The position numbers were made by a program, and so were the translations under genes. Below, in pieces: positions 1-8,891 of a DNA stretch of 64,000 bases. The notes beneath the pieces were generated by a model. That model did no database searches and was not told where the DNA came from. It saw only the letters and a program-made list of their open reading frames with translations. Every line of letters starts with the position of its first letter. Position 1 is the first letter of the stretch. This DNA is from Thermaerobacter marianensis DSM 12885. Lineage in GTDB: Bacteria; Bacillota; Sulfobacillia; Thermaerobacterales; Thermaerobacteraceae. The DNA lies in NCBI RefSeq assembly GCF_000184705.1, contig NC_014831.1:1054001-1118000 (forward strand), read 5' to 3'.

Positions 1-1
1 G

Positions 2-232
2 GGGGAGGGAGGCACCCTGGAGGTCCGGCTGGCCAGCGGCCTCACCGTGCGCTGGGGCCGGATGGACACCGGCACGGATGCGAAGGTCCGCGCCCTGGCA
101 GCGGCCCTGGAGGCCGTGGCCCAGGACCCCGCGGCGGCCCGGCCGGCCTACGTGGACGTCACCGACCCCCAGCGGCCCGTGCTGGGGCCGCCGGCGGAGG
201 AGCCCGGCCAGGGGGCCCCGGGTCGACGGTGA
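2..232 (+). CDS. ftsQ: FtsQ/DivIB-like cell division protein, C-terminal part
   Basis: The window opens inside this gene. 76 codons remain, ending at TGA 230-232. The visible residues fit the end of the FtsQ/DivIB periplasmic beta domain: a strand and turn reading LTVRWGRMD, a helix starting at a lysine (AKVRALAAALEAV), and the closing strand AYVDVTDPQRPVL, which resembles the family's usual Y-x-D-(L/V)-x-x-P ending. A short Pro/Gly-rich tail follows. FtsQ is a single-pass membrane divisome protein that holds FtsL and the DivIC/FtsB partner at the septum. Its place directly before ftsZ supports the call. The N-terminus, membrane segment and POTRA domain lie outside the window, so the call rests on about 60 residues plus context. 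Confidence 0.7.
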   Translation, partial: GEGGTLEVRLASGLTVRWGRMDTGTDAKVRALAAALEAVAQDPAAARPAYVDVTDPQRPVLGPPAEEPGQGAPGRR

Positions 233-561
233 AGCCGGTCCCCGCCCGGGACCACCGGGGCGGTGCGGGCGGCGGGCCCGTTGCGCCACCGGCCGGCGGC
301 GGCCGCGGGCGGGCTCCGGCTGCCGGCGGAAGGGCCGGCGAGCCGTTCCGCCGGCGGACCGGGCCGTGGCCGCGCCGGACCGCCGACGAACCGTACGGGA
401 GGGGCAGGGAACCGGCCCGGCGCGTGGAACTGTAGCATGAAGTTTGTCCAGCAGCCCACCGTGCTGTCGATTCGAAATCCTCGTCCCGGCATCGCGAACC
501 CCGCGGGGACCGGGCGATCCGGGAAGGTGCCGTCGCCTGCGGCACCGGGGAGGTTTGGATC
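233..561. other. ftsQ-ftsZ intergenic region, no gene
   Basis: About 330 bp with no convincing coding frame. This is where ftsA would be expected, and it is absent. The right half (about 430-500) is less GC-rich and holds TTGTCC at 444-449 and TGTCGAT at 465-471, the latter one base away from a Spo0A box. I see no good -10 box at the right spacing, so no promoter is called. The ftsZ ribosome site GGGGAGG lies at 547-553. Confidence 0.5.
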
Positions 562-1623
562 GTGCTCGAGTTCGACATGGAAAGCCAGCCCTTTGCCGTC
601 ATCAAAGTGGTCGGCGTGGGCGGCGGGGGGAACAACGCCGTCAACCGCATGATCGAAGCGGGCCTGCGGGGCGTGGAATTCCTGGCCGTGAACACCGACG
701 CCCAGGCCCTGTCCGCATCGCTGGCTTCGGAGAAGATTCAGATCGGCCGCCAGGTGACCCGCGGCCTGGGCGCCGGGGCCGACCCCGAGATCGGCAAGAA
801 GGCGGCCGAGGAGAGCCGCGAGGAGATCAAGGAGCGCCTCAAGGGCGCCGACATGGTCTTCATCACCGCCGGCATGGGGGGCGGCACGGGGACGGGCGCC
901 TCGCCCGTCATCGCCGAGATCGCCACGGAGGTAGGGGCCCTGACGGTGGGGGTGGTGACCCGGCCCTTCTCCTTTGAGGGCCGCAAGCGGGCCGCCCAGG
1001 CGGAGATGGGGATCAACAACCTCAAGGCCAAGGTGGACACCCTGATCACCATCCCCAACGACCGCCTGCTGCAGGTGGTCGACAAGAAGACCTCCATCCT
1101 GCAGGCGTTCCGCGTGGCCGATGACGTCCTGCGCCAGGGCGTCCAGGGCATCTCCGACCTCATCGCCGTCCCGGGGCTGATCAACCTGGACTTCGCCGAC
1201 GTCCGGACCATCATGATGAACACCGGCTCGGCCCTGATGGGCATCGGCGTGGGCCGGGGCGAGACCCGCGCCGTCGACGCCGCCCGGGCCGCCATCTCGA
1301 GCCCGCTGCTGGAGGCCTCCATCGAAGGGGCCAAGGGCGTGCTGCTGAGCATCACCGGCGGCACCGACCTGGGCCTGTACGAGGTCAACGAGGCCGCGGA
1401 GATCATCGCCCAGGCGGCGGACCCCGACGCCAACATCATCTTCGGCGCGGTGATCGACGAGTCGCTGCAGGACGAGATCCGGGTCACGGTGATCGCCACG
1501 GGTTTCGACCCCAAGCCGGCGGCGCCTTCCGCCGACCTGGACGACCTGCCCATCAAGCCCTTCACCGGTGACGACCTGGACATCCCCCACTTCCTGCGCC
1601 GGCGGCCGCGCCCGGCCCGGTAG
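562..1623 (+). CDS. ftsZ: Cell division GTPase FtsZ
   Basis: Tubulin-like GTPase that polymerises into the Z-ring on the inner face of the membrane. 353 residues, a normal length. The N-terminal phosphate loop [12 protein letters not shown] is at about residues 18-30, the tubulin signature GGGTGTG at 106-112, and the T7 loop NLDFADV, which completes the GTPase site of the neighbouring subunit, at 208-214. The last residues [11 protein letters not shown] are the conserved C-terminal peptide that binds FtsA, SepF and other membrane tethers. GTG 562 has GGGGAGG eight bases upstream; ATG 577 is a possible alternative. With no ftsA before it, SepF (encoded at 8892) is the likely membrane anchor. 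Confidence 0.98.
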   Translation: MLEFDMESQPFAVIKVVGVGGGGNNAVNRMIEAGLRGVEFLAVNTDAQALSASLASEKIQIGRQVTRGLGAGADPEIGKKAAEESREEIKERLKGADMVFITAGMGGGTGTGASPVIAEIATEVGALTVGVVTRPFSFEGRKRAAQAEMGINNLKAKVDTLITIPNDRLLQVVDKKTSILQAFRVADDVLRQGVQGISDLIAVPGLINLDFADVRTIMMNTGSALMGIGVGRGETRAVDAARAAISSPLLEASIEGAKGVLLSITGGTDLGLYEVNEAAEIIAQAADPDANIIFGAVIDESLQDEIRVTVIATGFDPKPAAPSADLDDLPIKPFTGDDLDIPHFLRRRPRPAR

Positions 1624-1749
1624 GCGCCGCCACCTGGTCGCCTGCCGCCCGCGGCGGGGTAGCGCGCCCCTTCGCGTCCCGGCCACCGGGGCCGGTCCGG
1701 TCGCCACCGCGCCGCCGCCTGCGGCAGCGGACGGCGGAACCCGCCCCGC

Positions 1750-1806
1750 CTCGACACCGCCCGCGATCAGGACTCGACATGTTTTCCAGCAACCCGGGCG
1801 TATAAT
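1750..1806 (+). promoter_or_regulatory. Spo0A-type promoter of the spoIIGA-sigE operon
   Basis: A perfect TATAAT lies at 1801-1806. The best -35 match, TCGACA (5 of 6 to TTGACA), is at 1774-1779, giving a 21-bp spacer, too long for an ordinary sigma-A promoter. The same element CTCGACA occurs at 1750-1756 and 1773-1779; read on the minus strand it is TGTCGAG, one base from the Spo0A box TGTCGAA. The Bacillus subtilis spoIIG promoter is known for a 22-bp spacer and Spo0A boxes at and upstream of -35, so the layout is the same. A 12-bp inverted repeat (1809-1820 with 1827-1838) covers the expected transcription start. Confidence 0.7.
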
Positions 1807-1979
1807 CAGACCGCCGGCGGCCAGGCCCGCCGGCGGTCGCCGCCTTGGGGCACCGGCGGCGGGGCACCTGCGGCCGGAGCCCCTTCGCCCCGGCGCATCG
1901 CTGCGGGCGCCCGGTTCTACCCGCCGGGTGCCGGGCATAGACATGCGATCGTGGCGATGGCACAGCGGGGGCGACGCCC

Positions 1980-3035
1980 GTGCCGTACGTCTACCTGGAC
2001 ATCTTCGTCCTGGTCAACGCGGTGGTCGACTACGCCCTCCTGGCCGCCACGGCCCAGGCGACCCAGGCGCGGACCAGCCGGTGGCGCCTCTTGCTGGCCA
2101 CGGCCTGGGGGACGGCCTTCGCCTGCGCCGCCGCCCTGTTTCCCGCGGGGCCCTGGCGCGGCCTGCCCGCGGTCTTGCTGGCTTCCGCCCTGATGCTCCT
2201 GCTCGCCTTCTGGCCGGTGACGCCGCGGCGGCTGCTGGCCCTGGCCGCCTGGTTCTACGGCCTGGCCTGCTTCGTGGCCGGCGGGGCCATGGCCGTCCTG
2301 TCGCTGGCGGCGGGGCGGGGGCTGCCGGCCGGGGCGCCCGCCCTGGCCCTGGTGCCGGCGGTGGCGGCGGTCCTGGCGACGGGCCGGTACTTCTGGCAAG
2401 CGTGGCGCCGGCGGTCCTTGCCGGGACCCTTGTACGTCACCCTACGGGTGGCGTGCGAGGGGCGGTCGCTGGACCTGCCCGCCCTGGTGGACACGGGCAA
2501 CCAGCTCCGGGACCCCCTGACGGGCCTGGCCGTGGTCGTCGTGGAAGAACAGGCCGTCGCCCCGCTGCTGCCGCCGGGCCTGCGCCAGGCGGTGGCCGCG
2601 GGCGACGACATCGCCGCCTGGGCCCGCGCGGCGACGGCCTGCGGGTGGGCCGACCGCCTTCGCATCGTGCCCTTCGCATCCATCGGTCGGGAGCGGGGCT
2701 TTCTGGCCGGGTTCCGGCCCGACGCCCTCTGGCTGCAGGTGGCGGGGCACGGGAACGCCGCCGGGGTTCGGGGTGCGGCCGAGGAGCCGCGTCGGTCCGG
2801 CACCCCGGCCGCGCCGGCGGAAGCCGGTGCCGGCCAGCTGGAGGCGGCGGCCGCGGCCATCGACCCCATCGAGGCTCAGGATCCGGCCCGCGGCCCCTGG
2901 CGGGCCTTGGGGCCGGCGGTGGTGGCGGTCTTCCCCGGCCGCTTCACCGGGGATCAGCACTACGTGGCCCTTCTACCCACCGCGCTGCTCGAGGCCCCGC
3001 CCGCGGCGCACGGCGCGGCGGCGCGGGTGTCCTAG
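1980..3035 (+). CDS. spoIIGA: Sporulation sigma-E processing peptidase SpoIIGA
   Basis: Membrane aspartic protease that removes the pro-sequence of sigma-E in the mother cell once SpoIIR signals from the forespore. 351 residues against about 310 in Bacillus. About five hydrophobic segments fill residues 4-135, opening with the family-like [18 protein letters not shown]. The soluble domain carries the catalytic motif [14 protein letters not shown], with the aspartate at about residue 171. The extra length is an Ala/Pro/Glu-rich insert at about 258-300. GTG 1980 fits the family's N-terminus; the ribosome site before it is weak. It is followed 25 bp later by its substrate gene, sigE, as in Bacillus. 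Confidence 0.95.
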   Translation: MPYVYLDIFVLVNAVVDYALLAATAQATQARTSRWRLLLATAWGTAFACAAALFPAGPWRGLPAVLLASALMLLLAFWPVTPRRLLALAAWFYGLACFVAGGAMAVLSLAAGRGLPAGAPALALVPAVAAVLATGRYFWQAWRRRSLPGPLYVTLRVACEGRSLDLPALVDTGNQLRDPLTGLAVVVVEEQAVAPLLPPGLRQAVAAGDDIAAWARAATACGWADRLRIVPFASIGRERGFLAGFRPDALWLQVAGHGNAAGVRGAAEEPRRSGTPAAPAEAGAGQLEAAAAAIDPIEAQDPARGPWRALGPAVVAVFPGRFTGDQHYVALLPTALLEAPPAAHGAAARVS

Positions 3036-3060
3036 ACCTGTTGGGAGGGAGGACCGGCAG

Positions 3061-3798
3061 GTGATGCGGCATCACTGGCTCCGGTTGAAGTGGTCCGTGC
3101 GGCTGGCCATCCTGCGGTGGCTGCTGCGCTCGGGGGCGGCGTGGCTGCCGGTGCACTACATCGGCGGCAGCCAGGCCCTGCCGCCGCCGCTGACCGCCGA
3201 CGAGGAAGAACTGCTGCTGGACCGCCTGGACGAGGACGACCCGGCGGTGCGCCACACGCTGATCGAGCGCAACCTGCGGCTCGTGGTCTACATCGCCCGC
3301 AAGTTCGACAACACGGGCATCCCCATCGAGGACCTGGTGTCCATCGGTACCATCGGCCTGATCAAGGCCGTCAACACCTTCGACCCCTCCAAGCGGATCA
3401 AGCTGGCCACCTACGCGTCCAAGTGCATCGAGAACGAGATCCTGATGCACCTGCGCCGCACCAGCCGCACCCGCTACGAGGTGTCCCTGGACGAGCCGCT
3501 CAACGTGGATTGGGAGGGCAACGAGCTCCTGCTGTCCGACGTGATCCCCGCCACCGACGGGGACGTGATCTACCGCGACCTCGAGGCCAAGGTGGACCGC
3601 CACCTGCTGTACCGGGCCCTGGCCCGCCTGAGCCCGCGGGAGCGGCTGATCATGGAGCTGCGCTTCGGCCTGGTGGACGGGATCGAGCGCACCCAGAAGC
3701 AGGTGGCCGACCGCTTGGGCATCTCCCAGTCCTACATCTCCCGGCTGGAGAAGCGGATCATCAACCGGCTGCGGCGCGAGATCCGCAAGATGGAGTGA
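3061..3798 (+). CDS. sigE: Sporulation sigma factor SigE, pro-protein
   Basis: Mother-cell sigma factor of early sporulation, made as an inactive precursor. 245 residues. A basic amphipathic pro-segment of about 30 residues ([16 protein letters not shown]) precedes [13 protein letters not shown], where processing is expected. Region 2 follows: [27 protein letters not shown], then [15 protein letters not shown]. The C-terminal region 4 helix-turn-helix reads [18 protein letters not shown] 3061 has GGGAGG at 3047-3052 with 8-bp spacing; ATG 3064 is the alternative. It is co-transcribed with spoIIGA from the promoter at 1750-1806. Confidence 0.97.
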   Translation: MMRHHWLRLKWSVRLAILRWLLRSGAAWLPVHYIGGSQALPPPLTADEEELLLDRLDEDDPAVRHTLIERNLRLVVYIARKFDNTGIPIEDLVSIGTIGLIKAVNTFDPSKRIKLATYASKCIENEILMHLRRTSRTRYEVSLDEPLNVDWEGNELLLSDVIPATDGDVIYRDLEAKVDRHLLYRALARLSPRERLIMELRFGLVDGIERTQKQVADRLGISQSYISRLEKRIINRLRREIRKME

Positions 3799-4465
3799 TC
3801 CCGGCGGGAGATTCGATGCAGCGGAGACCACCAGGAGATTCGCCGGAGACGAATGAGCCCATGTGTCGCCTCGGGTCGCCGTGACGCGCCCGGGACCGGT
3901 GCAGCCTGGAAGCGGAAGCAGCGGAACGGAAACGGAAAGGGAAACGGGAACGGGAGGTGGCCCCGAGCGCCCTCGAGGTCGCGGGGCCACGATCGCTTCA
4001 GCAGGGCATGGCGTGCAACCGGCGGCTTCACCCGGCCCTTGCTCCTGCCGCTGGGGCCCGGTCCGTTTATCACGCCCTCCGTGACCCCGCCTTCGAAGGA
4101 TCGGAACGCCTTTCGGTTTCGACCGGTGATGATTTTAAAAATTGAATCAACCCTGATGTGATTCTCCCACGACCTGCCCGCCTTCTCGGCAAGATGATTG
4201 CAGGTCATCGTAGTGCCGGCTGTCGACGACGGTTCTTCACCCGACCCAAACCATCCTTTGCATGTTCTCCCTCCCATTCCCTCAAGTCACGATTTGAATG
4301 TTCTCCCTCATCTCGGGGCACCCTATGCTGGATGCCCTTGCCGCCTGCGGTGCATAACCCCTTCCAACGCCGCGCATACTCCCCGTTGCAGGACGAGCCC
4401 GGGCTGCGTGCACACGGTCTGCCGCCGGTGGGAGCGGCGTGCAGGCGGGAGGGAACCACGTGCCC
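3799..4465. other. sigE-sigG intergenic region with repeats
   Basis: 667 bp without a credible gene. It is clearly less GC-rich than its surroundings, with an A/T stretch around 4128-4150. A degenerate purine repeat at about 3909-3958 is built from GGAACG, GAAACG and GAAAGG units. A 17-nt direct repeat, TTTG(C/A)ATGTTCTCCCTC, lies at 4257-4273 and 4293-4309, offset by 36 bp. The forespore-type promoter of sigG (4352-4380) is at the right end. The length suggests sigG is transcribed independently of the spoIIGA-sigE unit. Confidence 0.6.
4352..4380 (+). promoter_or_regulatory. Forespore-type (sigma-F/sigma-G) promoter of sigG
   Basis: GCATAA at 4352-4357 matches the sigma-G -35 pattern G-n-A-T-R-w. 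CATACT at 4375-4380 matches six of seven positions of the -10 element CATACTA, with a 17-bp spacer. In Bacillus sigG is started by sigma-F and then maintains itself, and the two factors share similar promoter sequences. The site lies about 85 bp before the sigG start. The assignment is by motif only. Confidence 0.6.
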
Positions 4466-5245
4466 ATGAGCCGCATGATCAACAAAGTTGAGATCTGCGG
4501 GGTGAACACTGCCGAACTTCCGGTTCTGACCAACGAACAAATGCGGGTGCTCTTCCGCCGCATGCGCCAAGGCGATGAAGAGGCGCGACAGCAGCTGGTG
4601 CAGGGCAACTTGCGGCTGGTCTTGAGCGTCATCCAGAGGTTCAACCACCGCGGCGAACCTGTGGACGACCTCTTTCAAGTGGGATGCATCGGCTTGATGA
4701 AGGCCATCGACAACTTCGACCTGGAGCAGAACGTGCGCTTCTCCACCTATGCGGTGCCCATGATCATCGGCGAGATTCGCCGCTACCTGCGCGACAACAC
4801 GCCCATTCGCGTCAGTCGCTCCCTGCGGGACGTGGCGTACAAGGCGCTCCAGGTCCGCGACCAGCTCACCCACCGCCACGGGCGCGAGCCGACCCTGGAG
4901 GAGATCGCCCGGGAACTGGGCCTTCCGCGGGAAGAGGTGGTCCACGCCCTGGACGCCATCCAGGACCCGGTCTCGCTGTTCGAGCCGATCTACCAGGACG
5001 GCGGCGACCCCATCTACGTGGTGGACCAGGTCAGCGACGACAAGCAGCGGGACGAGCAGTGGCTGGAGACCATCGCCGTGCGCGAGGCCATGGCCCGGCT
5101 GGACGAGCGCGAGCAGCTCATCATCACCAAGCGCTTCTACCAGGGCAAGACCCAGATGGAAGTGGCCAACGAGATCGGCATCTCCCAGGCGCAGGTCTCG
5201 CGCCTGGAGAAGGCCGCGCTGCAGCGGATGCGCAAGTACATGTGA
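4466..5245 (+). CDS. sigG: Forespore sigma factor SigG
   Basis: Late forespore RNA polymerase sigma factor. 259 residues, near the Bacillus length. The N-terminal signature NKVEICGVNTAELPVL is diagnostic. Region 2 reads NLRLVLSVIQRFNHRG, DDLFQVGCIGLMKAIDNF, then FSTYAVPMIIGEIRRYLRDN. Region 3 includes SRSLRDVAYKAL and DPVSLFEPIYQDGGDPIYV. Region 4 has GKTQMEVANEIGISQAQVSR. ATG 4466 is used; GTG 4460 has better spacing (6 bp) from GGAGGG at 4448-4453 and would add two residues. spoIIR follows after 13 bp and is probably in the same transcript. Confidence 0.97.
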   Translation: MSRMINKVEICGVNTAELPVLTNEQMRVLFRRMRQGDEEARQQLVQGNLRLVLSVIQRFNHRGEPVDDLFQVGCIGLMKAIDNFDLEQNVRFSTYAVPMIIGEIRRYLRDNTPIRVSRSLRDVAYKALQVRDQLTHRHGREPTLEEIARELGLPREEVVHALDAIQDPVSLFEPIYQDGGDPIYVVDQVSDDKQRDEQWLETIAVREAMARLDEREQLIITKRFYQGKTQMEVANEIGISQAQVSRLEKAALQRMRKYM

Positions 5246-5258
5246 AAGGGCGAGGGGC

Positions 5259-6344
5259 ATGGGGTGGCGTGAGGTCTTCGGCGGGGCGGCAAGGCCGCAG
5301 CCCGAGGGTCCGGCGGGCGGCGGGCTTGCCTCGGTTTTGGCCCCGCGCGGCGGTCTGACGGTGGATGAACCCGGCGCGCCGGCGACGGCTGGGCCCAGCG
5401 CGCAGGCAACGGCCACCGGGCAGGGTTGGAACGGACCGGCGACCCAGGAGCCTGCGGGGCCGGGCCGGTGGCTCAAGATGATGGCCTGGCTCGCCCTGGC
5501 CATCGGCGTCGCGGCCCTGCTAGGACCGCGGGTGGCGGGGTACGCGCCGGCGGTCGAACCGGCCGTGGCCGCCGTGGACGCGACCGAAGGGGCGGCCGGG
5601 GCGGCGGAGCCGGCGCCGCCCGTGGTCAGGCTCCACATCATCGCCAACAGCGACTCGGCCCAGGACCAGGCCCTCAAGCTCCAGGTGCGCGACGCCCTGG
5701 TCCCCATATTGGTGGACGCCGTGGCGGGCGCCCGCACGCCCGAAGAGGCCCTGGCCCGGGCCGCCCGCATCGCGGGCCGCCTGGAGGACCGCGCCCGGGC
5801 GGTGGTGCGGCAGGCGGGTTACGGCTACGGGGTGCGGGTGGAGACGGGCACCTTCGCCTTCGACCGGCGCCGGCTGGGCGATGCCGTGTACCCGGCGGGG
5901 ACCTACGCCGCCGTGCGGGTCGTCCTCGGCACGGGGCAGGGACACAACTTCTGGTGCGTGCTCTTCCCGGGCCTGTGCGGGCTGGGCGATGCCGGTCCGG
6001 CGGCCGGCGCGGCCGGCAATCCGGCAGGCACCGTCACCGGGGGCACCGTCCCCGGTGACGCGGTCGCCGGCGCGGGCGCCCAGCCCAAGGCAGGGGGCGC
6101 CGTCACCGTGGCGGCAGCGGGCGGTGCTGCCCCCGACGCGGGCCCACCCGCCGGCGCGGGGGCAGCCGGTGCCGGCGCCGGCGCGGCACATGGCGCGGCG
6201 GGTACCGCGGGATCCGCAGACGGCACGGCGTGGCAGGGGGCAACGCCCCAGCCCCGCTGGTTCTTCCTGGAATGGTGGCGCGCCAGCGTGGGGCGCTGGT
6301 GGGCGTCCCTGGCCTGGTCCCCCCGCGCCGCCGCGGCGCGATGA
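5259..6344 (+). CDS. spoIIR: Stage II sporulation protein R (SpoIIR)
   Basis: Forespore protein exported toward the intermembrane space, where it triggers SpoIIGA to process pro-sigma-E. 361 residues, well over the roughly 220 of Bacillus. A Gly/Pro-rich cytosolic lead (1-70) is followed by a membrane segment at about 71-90. The family core starts with VVRLHIIANSDSAQDQALK (122-140) and ends with YPAGTYAAVRVVLGTGQG and HNFWCVLFPGLC (about 211-240). The last 120 residues are Gly/Ala-rich low complexity ending in a Trp-rich stretch (WFFLEWWRASVGRWW). It starts 13 bp after sigG, whereas in Bacillus spoIIR is a separate sigma-F gene. Confidence 0.92.
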   Translation: MGWREVFGGAARPQPEGPAGGGLASVLAPRGGLTVDEPGAPATAGPSAQATATGQGWNGPATQEPAGPGRWLKMMAWLALAIGVAALLGPRVAGYAPAVEPAVAAVDATEGAAGAAEPAPPVVRLHIIANSDSAQDQALKLQVRDALVPILVDAVAGARTPEEALARAARIAGRLEDRARAVVRQAGYGYGVRVETGTFAFDRRRLGDAVYPAGTYAAVRVVLGTGQGHNFWCVLFPGLCGLGDAGPAAGAAGNPAGTVTGGTVPGDAVAGAGAQPKAGGAVTVAAAGGAAPDAGPPAGAGAAGAGAGAAHGAAGTAGSADGTAWQGATPQPRWFFLEWWRASVGRWWASLAWSPRAAAAR

Positions 6345-6510
6345 GGTGCGGTATGGGTGAGAGGGAGCCGGCGTGGTAGGCTGGAACTGAAGGCGCCTAC
6401 CAAAGGGCCGACCCGGGCGGCCCGGGCGACGACCCGGGCACCGGGACGCGGACACCGGTCCCGGCATACCCTGAACGCGGATGCCATGACCGGTTGCGGA
6501 GGTGAGCGCC

Positions 6511-6807
6511 GTGCTGAAGACCTCCGACCTGCGCACCCGCGACGTGATCAACATCGTGGACGGGCGCCGGCTGGGCTGGGTGGGCGACGTGGAGATCGAC
6601 CTGCAGACCGGCCGCATCCAGGCCATCGTGGTGCCCGGCCCCGTCCGCTGGTTCGGCCTGTTGGGCCGGGACCGCGACTACGTGATTCCGTGGGAGCAGA
6701 TCGTCCGCTTCGGCCAGGACGTGATCCTGGTCAACGTGCCGGGGTTCGTCGACATGGAAGGGGTGGCGGGCCTGGGGCGCGAAGGGGTCCGGGCCCACGC
6801 GGTCTAG
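6511..6807 (+). CDS. ylmC: YlmC/YmxH-family PRC-barrel sporulation protein
   Basis: 98-residue single-domain protein. It opens KTSDLRTRDVINIVDGRRLG, the usual start of YlmC/YmxH, and continues with WVGDVEIDLQTGRIQAIVVPG and a closing strand YVIPWEQIVRFGQDVILV, together a PRC-barrel fold. The family is common beside sigG/spoIIR and the ylm genes in spore formers; its biochemical role is not settled. GTG 6511 is chosen because GGAGGT at 6498-6503 sits 7 bp upstream; a GTG at 6502 would overlap that ribosome site. It is the first gene of a ylmC-pgeF-yggS-sepF-yggT-divIVA string. Confidence 0.85.
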   Translation: MLKTSDLRTRDVINIVDGRRLGWVGDVEIDLQTGRIQAIVVPGPVRWFGLLGRDRDYVIPWEQIVRFGQDVILVNVPGFVDMEGVAGLGREGVRAHAV

Positions 6808-6974
6808 CCCTGTGGTCGGGCCGTCGCGGCCCAACGCCGCGGCGGGCCGCCCGCCGTCGGGTGCCCAACGGGTCGGACCGTCACCGAACCGGTTGGGGCG
6901 TCATGCCGCCGCCGCGCCAGGGGGTGCCACGACCTGCCGGGGGAGCCGGGCCGGGGGAGCCGGGAGGGAGCCGG

Positions 6975-7883
6975 GTGAGCGCAGCGCCGATCCGCGGGGA
7001 AACCGCGCCGATGCGCCGGGAGACGGTGAACGGGGTGGAGTGGCTGGTTCTTCCCGACGCCCCGCCGTGGCTCTTTCTCGCCTTTACCACCCGCCGCGGC
7101 GGGGTGAGCCAGGGGCCCTGGGCGGAACTCAACGTGGGCCGCTCCACCGCGGACGAACCGGCCCGAGTGGAGGCCAACCGCCGGCGCGTGCTCCAGGCGG
7201 CCGGCCCCGGCTGGCGGTGGGCTGCCATGCCGCACATGGTGCACGGCGCCGACGTGGCCGTCGTCCGGGCCGGTGAGCCGTGGGCGCCCGGCCAGGCACC
7301 CCGGGCCGACGGGCTGGTGACCACCGATCCCGGCGTGCTTTTGTGGGCGACCTATGCCGATTGCGTGCCCGTCTTCCTCTGGGGCGAGTCCGCGGGCGCG
7401 TGGGGTCCGGAAGGCACGGAGACGGCGGCGGCCGTCGCCCCCGCAGGCGGTGGCGCCCCGCGTCGCGGCGTCGCCCTGGCCCACGCCGGCTGGCGGGGGA
7501 CGCTGGCGGGGGTGGCGCCCGTGGCCGCCCGGACCCTGGCCGGCGCCCTCGGCACCGAGCCCGCCCGGCTGCACGCCCTCATCGGCCCCTCCATCGGTCC
7601 CTGCTGCTTCGAGGTGGACGAGCCGGTCCTCGCCCGCCTTGCCCGGGAACTGCCCTGGGCGGAAGACGTCCTGTCCCCGTCCCCCCGCGGCGCCGGCTAC
7701 CGGCACTGGGACCTGTGGGAGACCAACCGCCGGCTGCTGGTGGAGGCGGGCCTGGATCCAAGGCACGTCGCCGTGGCCGGCCTCTGCACGGCCTGCGACA
7801 CGGAGACCTTCTTCTCCCACCGGGCCAGCGGCGGCCGCACGGGGCGGATGGCAGGGCTCATCGGCATCCGGCCGGGGTGGTGA
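6975..7883 (+). CDS. pgeF: YfiH/PgeF-family purine nucleoside phosphorylase (polyphenol oxidase family)
   Basis: 302 residues. The family was first called multicopper polyphenol oxidase and later shown to act on purine nucleosides and to edit peptidoglycan precursors. The three metal-ligand segments are present: MVHGADV (His), YADCVPVFLW (Cys) and HAGWRGT (His). They are followed by IGPSIGPCCFEV and the C-terminal GLCTACDTETFFSHRASGG. An Ala/Gly-rich insert lies between the Cys and the second His motif. GTG 6975 lies 4 bp after GGGAGGGAG; ATG 7011, in frame, is an alternative. It matches ylmD in the Bacillus cluster order. Confidence 0.92.
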   Translation: MSAAPIRGETAPMRRETVNGVEWLVLPDAPPWLFLAFTTRRGGVSQGPWAELNVGRSTADEPARVEANRRRVLQAAGPGWRWAAMPHMVHGADVAVVRAGEPWAPGQAPRADGLVTTDPGVLLWATYADCVPVFLWGESAGAWGPEGTETAAAVAPAGGGAPRRGVALAHAGWRGTLAGVAPVAARTLAGALGTEPARLHALIGPSIGPCCFEVDEPVLARLARELPWAEDVLSPSPRGAGYRHWDLWETNRRLLVEAGLDPRHVAVAGLCTACDTETFFSHRASGGRTGRMAGLIGIRPGW

Positions 7884-8186
7884 CCCGATCCCCCTGCCCG
7901 GCTCCTCCGTCCAATGGCCGGCTCCGGACGAACCGGTTCCCTTGGCGCGGCCGGCGACCCGCCCCAGCCGGGGGCCGGGGGAACCGGGCGCGGCCGTACG
8001 AAACGGCTGAAACCGGCAGGAGTCGCGCCGGCCGTTATGGAATGGCCCTGCTACACTGGAAGGGCCGGCCGCTTGGGGCCAGACCGCGGGGGCCGGGCGC
8101 GAAGGCTGAGCTCCCGGCGCGCCCCCGCGGCGCGTGCCGGCGGCTCCGCCGCCGCGGCCGGCTCGATCCGGGGAGCGACGACGCCC

Positions 8187-8879
8187 ATGACCATTGCCGA
8201 ACGGGTGGCCGCCGTGCGGGAGCGCATCGCGGCCGCGGCGGCCCGGGCGGGGCGGGATCCCGGCGAGATCACCCTGGTGGCCGTCAGCAAGACGGTCCCC
8301 GTCGCCGCCATGCGGGAGGCCTACGCCGCCGGGATCCGCCACTTCGGGGAGAACCGGGCGCAAGAGGCCCGGGACAAGTTCCCCGCCTTCGGCGACGACG
8401 TGCACTGGCATTTCGTGGGTCGCCTGCAGACCAACAAGGTGAAGTACATCGCCCGGCACTGCCACCTGCTCCATTCCCTGGACCGGCTGGCCCTGGCCCA
8501 GGAGGTCGACCGGCGGGCCAGCCGCTGCGGCCGGGTTCTACCGTGTCTCGTGGAGGTCAACGTGGCCGGGGAAGCCACCAAAGCGGGCCTGCCGCCCGAG
8601 AAGGTCATCCCCTTCCTGCACCAGGTGGCCGGCTGGCCCGGGCTGCGGGTGGTGGGCCTGATGACCGTGGCGCCCCGGGCCGATAACCCGGAAGAGGTGC
8701 GCCCGGTCTTCCGGCGCCTGCGCGAGCTGGCCGAGGAGGCCGCCCGGCAGTGCCGGGGGCTTCCGGGAATCGAGCTGCGCCACCTGTCCATGGGGATGAC
8801 CGACGACTTCGAAGTGGCGGTGGAAGAGGGCGCGACCCTGGTGCGCATCGGCCGGGCCATCTTCGGCGAGCGTGGATGA
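8187..8879 (+). CDS. yggS: YggS-family pyridoxal-phosphate homeostasis protein
   Basis: 230-residue single-domain PLP-binding TIM barrel without known catalytic activity, involved in PLP and amino-acid homeostasis. The PLP lysine is in LVAVSKTVP (about residues 31-39). Other family motifs are [50 protein letters not shown] and [23 protein letters not shown] 8187 gives the standard N-terminus. It corresponds to ylmE of Bacillus. The stop is followed by sepF after 12 bp. Confidence 0.95.
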   Translation: MTIAERVAAVRERIAAAAARAGRDPGEITLVAVSKTVPVAAMREAYAAGIRHFGENRAQEARDKFPAFGDDVHWHFVGRLQTNKVKYIARHCHLLHSLDRLALAQEVDRRASRCGRVLPCLVEVNVAGEATKAGLPPEKVIPFLHQVAGWPGLRVVGLMTVAPRADNPEEVRPVFRRLRELAEEAARQCRGLPGIELRHLSMGMTDDFEVAVEEGATLVRIGRAIFGERG

Positions 8880-8891
8880 GGAGGAGTGTCC

